DNA from: G963674505 sp964575975
GTDB taxonomy: Bacteria; Desulfobacterota; Desulfobacteria; Desulfobacterales; SKZT01
NCBI GenBank assembly: GCA_964575975.1
Contig: CAZNTU010000090.1
Location: 1 to 21,376, forward strand
Reading direction: 5' to 3'
Length of the DNA: 21,376 nucleotides
A program made the translations under genes and the position numbers. Each line of letters starts with the position of its first letter. Position 1 is the first letter of the stretch. Positions 1-7,302 of the stretch are shown here, in pieces. The notes under the pieces are model-generated. The model saw nothing but the letters and a program-made list of their open reading frames with translations, did not search any database and was not told the DNA's origin.

Positions 1-5
1 GGATT

Positions 6-233
6 TCAAACGGGAACGCCGTCGAAACCGAAAAGACAGAGGCGAATATTGGATAGGAAATCTTTGGTAATCGAAGATACGGAAACAATTTCGACGATAA
101 AGTCGGGGGCTCCCAGGCAACCTCTTTCGTCCAGCTTGGACAGGACGAATATTACCGAAATGTCCGGTTGAACCACATCGACGATTTATTCGTCTCATCG
201 AGCCGGGGCAGAAACGGCTTCTTGGGCAGACAT
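6..233 (-). pseudogene. Decayed Uma2-family (DUF820) nuclease remnant
   Basis: Read on the minus strand, one frame runs from an ATG (MSAQEAVSAPAR) to a TGA at 6-8 but carries two internal stops. After them it gives a continuous stretch, DVVQPDISVIFVLSKLDERG, then GAPDFIVEIVS. That matches the conserved core of Uma2 proteins (PD-(D/E)XK-fold putative nucleases), where VVQPDI and the GAPD.VVEI segment carry the acidic active-site residues. The region between the N-terminus and this core, roughly 80 residues in the family, is missing, and the C-terminal catalytic part ends early. So this is a fragment with an internal deletion and nonsense codons, not a working gene. Uma2 genes are often multicopy and often decay. 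The family assignment rests on motif recognition by eye. Confidence 0.6.
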
Positions 234-240
234 TAACGAT

Positions 241-1908
241 TCAGGCGGACATCCATAAAAAAACTACAAGCCCGATGATTGCGACCACGGATGCAATCAA
301 GGCAAGGTCGATAACATGAGGCCCTCCGATGGAAAACAATGCGTCGTCGACGGCTCCGATCGCGCGAAGATACCAAGGCTTGTATTGAGGAAAGACCCTG
401 ACGCCGGGCTCGAACGCGTGCGCCGCGCGACGGCCGCTTTCGACGGCGCCTTCTATGCTCCACACGTCCGCCGCGGTTTTCGTATGCGCTCCGGCGAGAG
501 CCAAGTTGGGCACCGGCGTCGCTTGCGTCGGCTGATAGGATTGCGTATTGCCGGTCGTTACCCATTTGGGCTGGTATGTCCGAATGCCGTCCGGAGAAAA
601 TTTCCACTCGTGCCAGACCTCTACCCGCAAGATCGGAAACGATTTCAGGCCGCGTCCTCCGTTGGCTTCCATGACGAGCGTGTCGAGACCTCCGCAACCG
701 AACAGTTGCGCCATTACCTCTTCGACGAACTGTTCCTTCGTGCAGTTGACGACCGGCACTCCGTGGATTCTTCCCGGAACGGTCCCGACGCATGCGGTCA
801 CGGTCCACAAAGACGCGACGCCGTCGCCTAAATCCACCTCCGGCGCCCAGGCCTGCTCTTCGGCGAACAATGTCAGGTTGTATTCCGAGTCGGCGACGAT
901 CACCGCGACCCGGGGACGCGGCCATCGGATTTTTTCGGCGAATGCGATTCGAAGAGAGACTTGCGTGTGCGGACCGTCCTGGACAAGAGGTTCGAACAGG
1001 CATAGTTGGTCTTTTTGGGCCAGTTCGGGGGTTCGCTTTAGTATATCCGCCGCGGCGAAAGGATTCGTCGCCAGAATGTAGATGTCCGCGCGGACATCTA
1101 CGCCCGAGAACAATCGCGCCCCTGAGATCTTTTCCCCGTCGTAGTGGAGCTTATGCAGCGGCTGCTCCCAAAAGAAGCGGACGCCGCTATTTTCAAGGTG
1201 CGAAACCCATTTTTCGAACCAATACTCGCTGCTGGGTCCCCGCAAAAGCAGCCAGCCGTCGCCTTGGCCGTGACGCCACGGGGGGCCTTCCGAATCGGCG
1301 CCGTGGTCGTGAGGCGGGCGGGAAATCAGCAATTTGCGGAAAAACTCTCCCATGGTATGCAGCGACACGTTCGTCCAATCGGAGCCGATCCATGGTCCGA
1401 AGGTGGCTTTCCAAGTCCGCCACCCCAGGTCGCTCAAAACGGGTCGATATTGCTCGGCGGCGTTCAGCTTCGCGTACCGTTCCGACGTCCTTCGGTTGGA
1501 TGTCCACGTTTTCGCCATCAACCAACTCCATCTCAGGCTGTCCAACCCTCGCAGCCGCAACATTCTATATACCGGAAGAGGCCAGGAATCGTTGAATTGG
1601 ATTTTTCCCTCGTCGGGCGCTATGCCGAAATCGATCGGGCGCGAAAAGGCCTTCTCGTAGAGACTGCCGGTTTCGTCGAACGGAATCTGCTTCATTACGT
1701 CGAAAACGTTATGATACCATGGACCGAATCCGTGCCACGAGTATTCGGAAGGCATGTTCCCGTTTTCCGGCATTCGGGCGCTGCGGAAGAATCCGCCGGC
1801 TTCCCCGTTGGCCTCGTAGACCGACACCTGGTAGTTCAGGCGCGCGAACTCGTGCGCGGATGCGAGCCCTGCGATGCCCGCCCCGAATATCGCGACGCTT
1901 TTCTTCAT
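241..1908 (-). CDS. FAD-dependent amine-oxidase/phytoene-desaturase-family oxidoreductase with C-terminal membrane anchor
   Basis: The 555-residue product opens with a Rossmann dinucleotide-binding motif (IFGAGIAGLASAHEF; GxGxxG at about residues 9-14), an acidic residue at the end of the second strand (VYEA) and then GGFFRS, as in FAD-containing amine oxidases and carotenoid desaturases. Near the C-terminus, LALAGAHTKTAADVWSIEGA followed by VESGRRAA is the second FAD-contact block of the same superfamily. The last 20 or so residues (LALIASVVAIIGLVVFLWM) form a probable membrane helix, so the enzyme is likely membrane-tethered. An ATG 18 bases upstream is possible, but the start at 1908 has AAGGTGA at good spacing and places the Rossmann fold at the N-terminus. 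The substrate cannot be told from sequence; candidates are isoprenoid, sterol-like or amine compounds. It stands alone, with the decayed Uma2 gene just downstream. Confidence 0.8.
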   Translation of the reverse strand: MKKSVAIFGAGIAGLASAHEFARLNYQVSVYEANGEAGGFFRSARMPENGNMPSEYSWHGFGPWYHNVFDVMKQIPFDETGSLYEKAFSRPIDFGIAPDEGKIQFNDSWPLPVYRMLRLRGLDSLRWSWLMAKTWTSNRRTSERYAKLNAAEQYRPVLSDLGWRTWKATFGPWIGSDWTNVSLHTMGEFFRKLLISRPPHDHGADSEGPPWRHGQGDGWLLLRGPSSEYWFEKWVSHLENSGVRFFWEQPLHKLHYDGEKISGARLFSGVDVRADIYILATNPFAAADILKRTPELAQKDQLCLFEPLVQDGPHTQVSLRIAFAEKIRWPRPRVAVIVADSEYNLTLFAEEQAWAPEVDLGDGVASLWTVTACVGTVPGRIHGVPVVNCTKEQFVEEVMAQLFGCGGLDTLVMEANGGRGLKSFPILRVEVWHEWKFSPDGIRTYQPKWVTTGNTQSYQPTQATPVPNLALAGAHTKTAADVWSIEGAVESGRRAAHAFEPGVRVFPQYKPWYLRAIGAVDDALFSIGGPHVIDLALIASVVAIIGLVVFLWMSA

Positions 1909-2245
1909 CGCTTCACCTTGACGCAATGTTTCGTACGACTATCACTAATTTTTAATACGGATTTTCAAACGGTTTTTCGTTCCTTGTTTTCCAAAATAGG
2001 ATGGAGCGATCGAATTGCAAGCATATACGTTCCGAAACAAAGCGAACTAACTTACACCCCCTATTTGGAAGTGTTATACGGGCAAAGGGACGTTCTTTAG
2101 TCGGAACATCTAAAAGAAAAAGTAACCGCAAAGGCGCCAAGAACGCCAGGCTACTCTTGCGATATGCTTGACGAAGGGAACGCGCTACACAAGGAGCCGG
2201 TTCCATCCTGCATAGCTGTAGCGGATCGGCCCCCGGGGCAAGCTT
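1909..2245. other. Intergenic stretch without a convincing gene
   Basis: No frame here shows protein-like sequence with a start and ribosome site. Near the left edge it should contain the promoter of the minus-strand oxidoreductase; a TTGAAA-like box lies on the minus strand, but no good -10 box was found. It also holds a short repeat-like segment at 2121-2150, described separately. Confidence 0.5.
2121..2150. repeat. Possible short dispersed repeat (ACCGCAAAGG..CAAGAACGC)
   Basis: The segment AGTAACCGCAAAGGCGCCAA followed by GAACGCCAGG resembles the ACCGCAAAGGCGCAAAGAACGC-type sequence often found as multicopy short repeats, or at the ends of small genes, in proteobacterial genomes. This is recognised from memory. 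Only one copy lies in the window, so its repetitive nature is not shown here. Confidence 0.25.
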
Positions 2246-2473
2246 AGTCCGATTGCCAGCAACCCGAAGCCCGACCGCTCCGGCGACGAGGACAAAGTCC
2301 GCGAGGGAGGGTTCGAAATCGCGTCGCAATTGGCCTCCATGATGGCGTTCGCCCACGGCCAGGCCCTTTCCGGACCGGACAGGAAAATGATCGAAAGACA
2401 GATTCGGATTTTGGGATGCGTATTGAAAGAAGGCTTTCAAGGTTTCTTGCCCCTAGACCGGTTGGCCCCTTGA
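2246..2473 (+). pseudogene. Upstream fragment of a probably frameshifted gene of unknown function
   Basis: A 75-codon open stretch with gene-like codon bias begins after an in-frame TAG (2219-2221) and ends at TGA 2471-2473. It reads SPIASNPKPDRSGDEDKVRE, then FEIASQLASMMAFAHGQALS, then GPDRKMIERQIRILGCVLKE. No start codon with a ribosome site precedes it, so its N-terminus is missing or in another frame. The coding signal continues in a different frame directly afterwards (EIHVEPRTDISEAILPEASI), leading into the next entry. Removing one C from the CCCC run at 2466-2469 would join the two frames. The helical part with alternating acidic residues faintly recalls TerB-like folds, but that is too weak to name. 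It could be a true pseudogene or a sequencing error. Confidence 0.4.
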
Positions 2474-2543
2474 GATCCACGTCGAACCCAGGACCGACAT
2501 TTCGGAGGCCATCCTGCCGGAAGCGTCCATCCCGCCCGAACCC

Positions 2544-3104
2544 TTGGGCGGCGGCAAGTGGCTTTTGAAAAGGTGGTGCTGCTATTGCGACGAAATCCAC
2601 GACATCGCGGTCAAGATAGAGGACGAGCCGGAGCAAGCCGAACCGTCGAAAGAAAAACGCGCTTCCGATATCGTGCAAGTTCCCGCGGAGCGATATGCCA
2701 CGAGAATAAACGTGGAATCCACATACCACACGCATTACTCGAACGCCCCAAACGTCAAGACGACATTCCAAGACCTCGAAAGGCTCCAGAACGTATCTTC
2801 CCACCCCTGCGGACGCCCCGCCGCTTGTCACGAGGGGGTCCGCAAGGCCCGGACAGAGGAGCCCCGTGAAATGAAGAAGGCCCTCGTTCTCCTGAGACGG
2901 GCCAAGGAAATCTACGGGGACAACGAGCGACCCGTGGCGGCGGCCTACGCGGCGGTGGTCATGGCCGAGATTTACATGAAACGCGGGGAACCGGAAAAGG
3001 CGAAGGTGGAGTTGGAATTCGCGGAGCCGCGGCTTACGGAGGAGGATATTCACGCGAAAAGAAGGGCGGGAGAGATTCTCGCCAAGCTGGAAGGTTCCAA
3101 ATAA
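2544..3104 (+). CDS. Hypothetical protein, C-terminal TPR-like helices; probably the 3' part of a frameshifted gene
   Basis: I do not recognise the family. The open frame actually begins after a TAG at 2454-2456, and 2544 is only a TTG with no ribosome site, so the first codon is a formality. The protein has a small Cys-rich patch (RWCCYCDEIHDIAV) and a charged middle. It ends with a helical segment of about 77 residues starting MKKALVLLRRAKEIYGDNER and containing AEIYMKRGEPEKAKVELEFA, which looks like a TPR helix pair. That last part has its own ATG at 2871 preceded by GAGGAG about nine bases upstream, so a separate small protein (2871-3104) is a realistic alternative. Codon bias supports this frame rather than the overlapping ones. 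It ends 38 bases before the LIM gene on the same strand, so co-transcription is likely. Confidence 0.45.
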   Translation: MGGGKWLLKRWCCYCDEIHDIAVKIEDEPEQAEPSKEKRASDIVQVPAERYATRINVESTYHTHYSNAPNVKTTFQDLERLQNVSSHPCGRPAACHEGVRKARTEEPREMKKALVLLRRAKEIYGDNERPVAAAYAAVVMAEIYMKRGEPEKAKVELEFAEPRLTEEDIHAKRRAGEILAKLEGSK

Positions 3105-3142
3105 GAAATCACGTTCGGCAATCGATTCCCACGAGAGTGTAA

Positions 3143-3547
3143 ATGAACAGACAATTGATTTGCGACCGCTGCAAAAGAAAAATAACCGGAAGCTACACAA
3201 GCGCCCTGGGCGGAAACTATCATCCGGGTTGTTTCGTTTGCCAAGGATGCGGCAAGCCGTTCGATGGAGCGGGTTTTTACGAAAAAGACGGGCGGGCGTT
3301 CTGCCGTGCTTGTTATGTCGAGAAATTTTCCAAAAAATGCGTCGCGTGCGGCAAAGGCATAGAGGGGAAATATGTCGAAACCTCCAAGGGACCGATGCAC
3401 GGAAGATGCTTCGTTTGCGCCGGTTGCGGCGGTCCGCTGGGCGGAAAGGGACATTACGAGAAAAACTGCGGGCAATACTGCGAGCCTTGCTACGACCGGA
3501 CGCCGAAAGCCTGCCTCGACCGGGGACGAGGTTGGATATTCGGTTAG
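3143..3547 (+). CDS. Tandem LIM-domain zinc-binding protein
   Basis: The 134-residue protein is almost entirely two LIM domains. LIM1 ligands are C7, C10, H27, C30, C33, C36, C54 and C57; LIM2 ligands are C66, C69, H86, C89, C92, C95, C113 and C116. Both fit C-x2-C-x16-H-x2-C-x2-C-x2-C-x17-C-x2-C exactly, the canonical double zinc finger, with an eight-residue linker. Each LIM module should bind two zinc ions and act as a protein-protein docking surface rather than an enzyme. No signal peptide, membrane helix or extra domain is seen, and the DA1-type peptidase domain found in some LIM proteins is absent. The ATG at 3143 has a weak GAGAG ribosome site. LIM domains are chiefly eukaryotic, with scattered bacterial members, so transfer or an independent bacterial branch are both possible. 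The partner is unknown. Confidence 0.85.
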   Translation: MNRQLICDRCKRKITGSYTSALGGNYHPGCFVCQGCGKPFDGAGFYEKDGRAFCRACYVEKFSKKCVACGKGIEGKYVETSKGPMHGRCFVCAGCGGPLGGKGHYEKNCGQYCEPCYDRTPKACLDRGRGWIFG

Positions 3548-3624
3548 GAAACCAGAGCCGCCGCCGCCAGTGCCACCCACCGTTGTTTTCCGTTCATGCC
3601 CCAATTCCTCCGCCTTGTTTGCCC

Positions 3625-4470
3625 TTACCCGTCCGATGGTTCCGATGTCGAATCGAACGCGAAATTCGCCAGTACCTCCCGCAAATTTTCGGCGGATTCG
3701 GGAATTTCGATTTCCCCTCTTTTTTCGATGTCCAAAAGGTCGTTCGCGAGCGAATTTTGCTTTCCGTAGTAGGATCTTACGGTAGTATCGTCGAGACCGT
3801 TTTCGTAATAGGCCAAGGTGGTGTCCCTGTCCAAGGCCAACTTGCCGCCGGTCAGCGAAATGCCTTCGAATCCTCTCTCGGAGCGGGAATACACCAAAAT
3901 CTCGACGTCGTCTTCCCATTTTTCGCCGGCCACCGTTCCGGATGGTCCGGCCGCCATGGAAACTTCCAAGCCAAGCGTCGGCCTGCCGCCCTCCTTCAAT
4001 ATTTCGAGGGTGTCCCGGTTCGTGAAAACGAAGACTATGTCTTTGGAAGCCACGCCGATCTGCGAGCCGATATTCCCGCCCATGATGGTCAGAAACACCG
4101 GAGGGCTCCACTGGTTGATTTCGTGCATCGACAACACCCCTTCGCCTCTTCTTCCTCCGGGAACGAAGCCGGCTCTCACCATGTTCGGAATCACGGCGAC
4201 GCCTGCGGCGTTTCGCAAAACTTCGGGCGGAATATGCTTGTCCGGTTTGGAAAACATGTCCTTTATAATCGCGATGGACTCGTCGATTATTTTATCGGCT
4301 CTTTCGGGCGTGCCGACCAAAAGCCGATCCTGCGGGTTACTCTCCTCTCGGGCCTCTTCTTGCTGGGCCTGGGAAACCGACGGACCCCAAATGGGGTTCA
4401 ATGCGAAGAATATCGCAAGAATACACGCCGAGCCGGATTTTAAAATTCGTAATTTCATATGTTCGATCAT
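3625..4470 (-). CDS. Exported lipid-binding SYLF (Ysc84) domain protein
   Basis: This 281-residue protein begins with a basic and then hydrophobic leader (LRILKSGSACILAIFFALNP) and a likely signal-peptidase site near SVSQAQ. The rest matches the SYLF/Ysc84 pattern: DESIAIIKDMFSKPDKHIPP, then AAGVAVIPNMVRAGFVPGGR, GRRGEGVLSMHEINQWSPPV with FLTIMGGNIGSQIGV, and the closing segment TGGKLALDRDTTLAYY. SYLF domains bind phosphoinositide-like lipids in eukaryotes; bacterial versions are periplasmic or envelope proteins of unclear function. The start at 4470 is preferred over a TTG at 4485 because GAAAGG lies seven bases before it. It converges with the LIM gene, separated by 77 bases with no clear terminator. 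Confidence 0.88.
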   Translation of the reverse strand: MIEHMKLRILKSGSACILAIFFALNPIWGPSVSQAQQEEAREESNPQDRLLVGTPERADKIIDESIAIIKDMFSKPDKHIPPEVLRNAAGVAVIPNMVRAGFVPGGRRGEGVLSMHEINQWSPPVFLTIMGGNIGSQIGVASKDIVFVFTNRDTLEILKEGGRPTLGLEVSMAAGPSGTVAGEKWEDDVEILVYSRSERGFEGISLTGGKLALDRDTTLAYYENGLDDTTVRSYYGKQNSLANDLLDIEKRGEIEIPESAENLREVLANFAFDSTSEPSDG

Positions 4471-4923
4471 TTGTATGCCTTTCAAGCGAACGAAACCTTA
4501 CGTACTGTTTCATGGTTTTGGAATTAACGATTCCTGATTGCACATTGTTACAACTTATACGGAGGCCTTATCAATTATAGGAGGGGCTCGAGGGGAATCC
4601 ATTGGGTCTCAAGCGTATTTGGCGTACGGGACGACTGTATCGGCAAACAAATTTCAAAGTCGAAAGCGATATTGGAACGCGAAAATCATCCCGATAAAAA
4701 CCCGGCGGCACTGGATCGACGCTTATAGGCGATTTTATGGAGTTGTGCGCGTAGATTCCCGATTTACCATTCTTACACGCCGCAGGAAGTCGAATTGGTC
4801 ATTCGCCCCCATGGCGCTCGAAAGCGATATGGCTTACCAATAGGAATATTTGGACGCGATCGAGCCAATTTGGCACGAAGAATCGAACAACCTTATCGGC
4901 ATTGTCGGAAAGGAGGAAGAAAA
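4471..4923. other. Non-coding or decayed coding stretch
   Basis: There is no intact gene here. Two plus-strand frames read like protein in succession: TYTEALSIIGGARGESIGSQ with AYLAYGTTVSANK around 4550-4640, then in another frame ISKSKAILERENHPDKNPAA with LDRRL ending at a TAG near 4726. This suggests a decayed gene with frameshifts, but I cannot name its family. The 5' regions of the SYLF gene (minus) and the small zinc protein (plus) also lie here; no convincing promoter boxes were found for either. Confidence 0.35.
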
Positions 4924-5154
4924 TTGAACATGGATGCAAAGAAGAGTCTAAGGACGATCATCGACCGGGAAAAAATGATGTCGAATCCGGAAGGGTGTCC
5001 CGCTTGCGGCCACAGGTTCACCTTGGGCGACCCGGTCGTGTTGGCATGCGGGGCATGGGGCGACGAGATGAAGCTTATTCACGAATCTGACGCGGTCTTC
5101 GACTCTAACAACAACAGGTACGTGGAGAGAAAGTGTTTCGAGGCGGGGAGATAG
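4924..5154 (+). CDS. Small zinc-ribbon-like hypothetical protein
   Basis: A strong AAAGGAGG site at 4909-4916 lies seven bases before a TTG (4924) and thirteen before an ATG (4930). Spacing favours TTG, while the ATG would give a 74-residue product. Counted from that ATG, the protein holds CPAC (C23, C26), C40, H51 and C69, enough for one zinc site, inside EGCPACGHRFTLGDPVVLAC and GAWGDEMKLIHESDAVFD. I recognise this only as a conserved small-protein type without a named function. It lies 64 bases upstream of the SRPBCC gene on the same strand and may share its transcript. Confidence 0.65.
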   Translation: MNMDAKKSLRTIIDREKMMSNPEGCPACGHRFTLGDPVVLACGAWGDEMKLIHESDAVFDSNNNRYVERKCFEAGR

Positions 5155-5218
5155 GCCTCGAACATTAAAAGCACCCACTCAAGACGAAACCAAACAAGTT
5201 TTGGCCAGGAGGGCCCCC

Positions 5219-5962
5219 ATGGAAGATTTTGCCGGTCGTTCATACGACCAAGGAATGGAAGAATGGCGGTCGATGCTGCCGGAACGGACGAACGTCGGCG
5301 ATATGGAGCGTCTGTTTTCGGCCCTTTACGGGGCGGCGCTTCTCGCCTACGGGTTGACCCGCGGATCGTTTGGAGGTCTCGCCATGACCGCGATAGGAGG
5401 AATGCTGATTCACCGGGGAGCGTCCGGTTACTGCCCGGTCTACGAAGCCATCGACGTCGATTCCTCCGCGCCCCGGAAGGAAACGTCGGTACACATCCTC
5501 GAGAATCTGACCATCAGGCGTCCCCGCCGGGAAATATACGAATCTTGGCGCGATTTCGAAAAATTGCCCCGCTTCATGCGCCATATCGAGTCGGTGGACA
5601 AAATCGACGAAACGCATTCGCATTGGCGGGCAACGCTTCCGAAGGGAATCGGAACCATCGAATGGGAATCGCAGGTGACGGAGGACCGGCCTGACGAGAG
5701 GATCGCGTGGAGATCGCTCCCGGACGCGGATATTCGGAACGCGGGGGAGGTGACTTTCCGGGACGCTCCCGGAAAGAGGGGAACGGAATTGAATGTCCAT
5801 ATCCAGTACCGTCCGCCGGCGGGCAGAATAGGCCAGTTCGCGGCCGGGTTGGCCAACCCGGCCTTTTCTAAAATGGTTCGGGAAGATATCCGCCGTTTCA
5901 AGGCCCTTATGGAAACCGGAGAAATTCCGACGACCGAAGGGCAGCCGGCCGGGGGACGCTGA
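5219..5962 (+). CDS. SRPBCC-domain protein with N-terminal DUF2892-like membrane segment
   Basis: The start at 5219 has AGGAGG seven bases upstream; the in-frame TTG at 5201 sits before that site and is rejected. Residues of about 30-75 (RLFSALYGAALLAYGLTRGS and GGLAMTAIGGMLIHRGASGY) form two short hydrophobic segments of DUF2892 type ending in CPVYEAI. From about residue 95 the sequence is a START/SRPBCC (polyketide cyclase or Coq10-like) domain: HILENLTIRRPRREIYESWR, FEKLPRFMRHIESV, and a closing amphipathic helix, MVREDIRRFKALMETG. Such domains bind hydrophobic ligands. The gene is followed after 20 bases by an alcohol dehydrogenase, an arrangement common in bacteria for this pair, so the two are probably one operon. 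The ligand is unknown. Confidence 0.85.
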   Translation: MEDFAGRSYDQGMEEWRSMLPERTNVGDMERLFSALYGAALLAYGLTRGSFGGLAMTAIGGMLIHRGASGYCPVYEAIDVDSSAPRKETSVHILENLTIRRPRREIYESWRDFEKLPRFMRHIESVDKIDETHSHWRATLPKGIGTIEWESQVTEDRPDERIAWRSLPDADIRNAGEVTFRDAPGKRGTELNVHIQYRPPAGRIGQFAAGLANPAFSKMVREDIRRFKALMETGEIPTTEGQPAGGR

Positions 5963-5982
5963 AACAAAAGGAAGGAGAAAAC

Positions 5983-7155
5983 ATGAAAGCCCTATGCTGG
6001 TACGGGACCCACGACGTCAGGGTTGAAAACGTGCCCGATCCGGAAATAATCAATCCCAGGGACGCCGTCGTCAAAATATCCCTGACCGCCATTTGCGGGT
6101 CCGATCTTCATCTGTACGACGGCTACATCCCTACCATGAAAAAAGGGGACATCCTTGGTCATGAATTCATGGGCGAGGTGGTGGAGACCGGTCCCGCGAT
6201 CAAAAACCTGAAGCCGGGCGACAGGGTGGTGGTCCCGTTTCCGATATCGTGCGGAAACTGCTGGTTCTGCGAACGGAGGGAATTTTCGCTCTGCGACAAT
6301 TCCAACCCGAACGCCTGGATAGCGGAAACCGCCTACGGCTACTCGGGAGCGGCTCTCTTCGGATATTCCCACATGCTGGGCGGATACGCGGGCGGCCAGG
6401 CGGAATACGCCCGAACTCCGTTCGCGGACGTGGGCCCGATCAAAGTCCCCGACTCGCTGACCGACGAACAGGTGCTTTTTCTGTCGGATATTTTCCCTAC
6501 GGGCTACCAGGCGGCCGAGAACTGCAACATTCAATCGGGCGATACCGTTGCGGTCTGGGGATGCGGACCGGTGGGCCTGTTCTCCATTAAAAGCGCGTGG
6601 CTGCTGGGAGCCGAAAGGGTGATCGCCATCGACCGGATTCCGGCAAGGCTGGAGCTTGCCCGCGACAAGGCGAACGCGGAAATCATCAACTACGAGGACG
6701 AGGACAGCGTTCTGGACGCTCTGCGGGAGACGACCGGCGGACGAGGACCCGACTCGTGCATCGACGCGGTAGGTATGGAAGCCCACGGTTTCGGAATGAC
6801 AGGCTGGTTCGACAAGGCCCTGCAAACCGTCCGCATGCAGACCGACCGTCCGACGGCTTTCAGGGAGGCCGTGCAATCATGCCGAAAAGGCGGAACGGTT
6901 TCCATCCCCGGTGTCTACGGCGGAATCATGGACAAGTTCAACATGGGGGCCGCGTTCGGCAAGGGCTTGACATTCAAGATGGGACAGACCCACGTTCAAA
7001 AATATCTCCCCAAGCTTTTGAAGCATATCGAGGAGAACGAAATCGATCCTTCCTTTATCATTTCGCATCGAATGACGCTGGACGAGGCTCCGCACGGCTA
7101 CGAAATATTCAGGAAGAAAAAGGAGGATTGCACCAAGATCGTGATGAAGCCATGA
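5983..7155 (+). CDS. Zinc-dependent alcohol dehydrogenase, glutathione-independent formaldehyde dehydrogenase-like
   Basis: This is a full-length 390-residue medium-chain dehydrogenase. Catalytic zinc ligands are visible as C38 (TAICGSDLHLYDG), H60-E61 (GHEFMGEV) and D169 (LSDIFPTGYQA). Structural zinc cysteines are C90, C93, C96 and C104 (CGNCWFCERREFSLC). The NAD-binding motif is GCGPVG at 193-198, with D217 placed to bind the adenosine ribose of NAD. The family oxidises alcohols or aldehydes and includes formaldehyde dismutase and glutathione-independent formaldehyde dehydrogenase; the true substrate here is not shown. GGAAGGAG precedes the ATG. It is the second gene of the SRPBCC-ADH pair, and its stop is followed three bases later by a perfect 12-bp hairpin. 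Confidence 0.92.
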   Translation: MKALCWYGTHDVRVENVPDPEIINPRDAVVKISLTAICGSDLHLYDGYIPTMKKGDILGHEFMGEVVETGPAIKNLKPGDRVVVPFPISCGNCWFCERREFSLCDNSNPNAWIAETAYGYSGAALFGYSHMLGGYAGGQAEYARTPFADVGPIKVPDSLTDEQVLFLSDIFPTGYQAAENCNIQSGDTVAVWGCGPVGLFSIKSAWLLGAERVIAIDRIPARLELARDKANAEIINYEDEDSVLDALRETTGGRGPDSCIDAVGMEAHGFGMTGWFDKALQTVRMQTDRPTAFREAVQSCRKGGTVSIPGVYGGIMDKFNMGAAFGKGLTFKMGQTHVQKYLPKLLKHIEENEIDPSFIISHRMTLDEAPHGYEIFRKKKEDCTKIVMKP

Positions 7156-7157
7156 TA

Positions 7158-7187
7158 GGTAGCGCCGCCGTGGAAGGCGGCGCTACC
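7158..7187. repeat. Perfect 12-bp hairpin, REP-like palindrome
   Basis: GGTAGCGCCGCC, a six-base loop (GTGGAA) and GGCGGCGCTACC form a perfect GC-rich stem directly after the dehydrogenase stop codon. There is no T run on either side, so it is not a standard intrinsic terminator. It looks more like an extragenic palindromic element that protects the 3' end or contributes weakly to termination between convergent genes. Confidence 0.6.
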
Positions 7188-7302
7188 GAACTAAAGCGGC
7201 CTCCCGCAGATGCCCGACTCCCTGGGATTTAAATCCCGAAAGCTCGGCCCAGACCACGCCTGCGGCAAGTGGACCGGTTCCTGCGTTCCGGATGGAACTG
7301 CG

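Noticed and set aside
2244..3200. Long minus-strand open frame of 318 codons opposite the hypothetical and LIM genes
   Set aside because: The predicted protein is low in complexity and basic, lacks a ribosome site, and lies antisense to frames with better codon bias and to the clear LIM gene start.
4538..4843. 101-codon plus-strand open frame
   Set aside because: It starts at TTG without a ribosome site, and its protein-like parts continue in a different frame; treated as possible decay rather than a gene.
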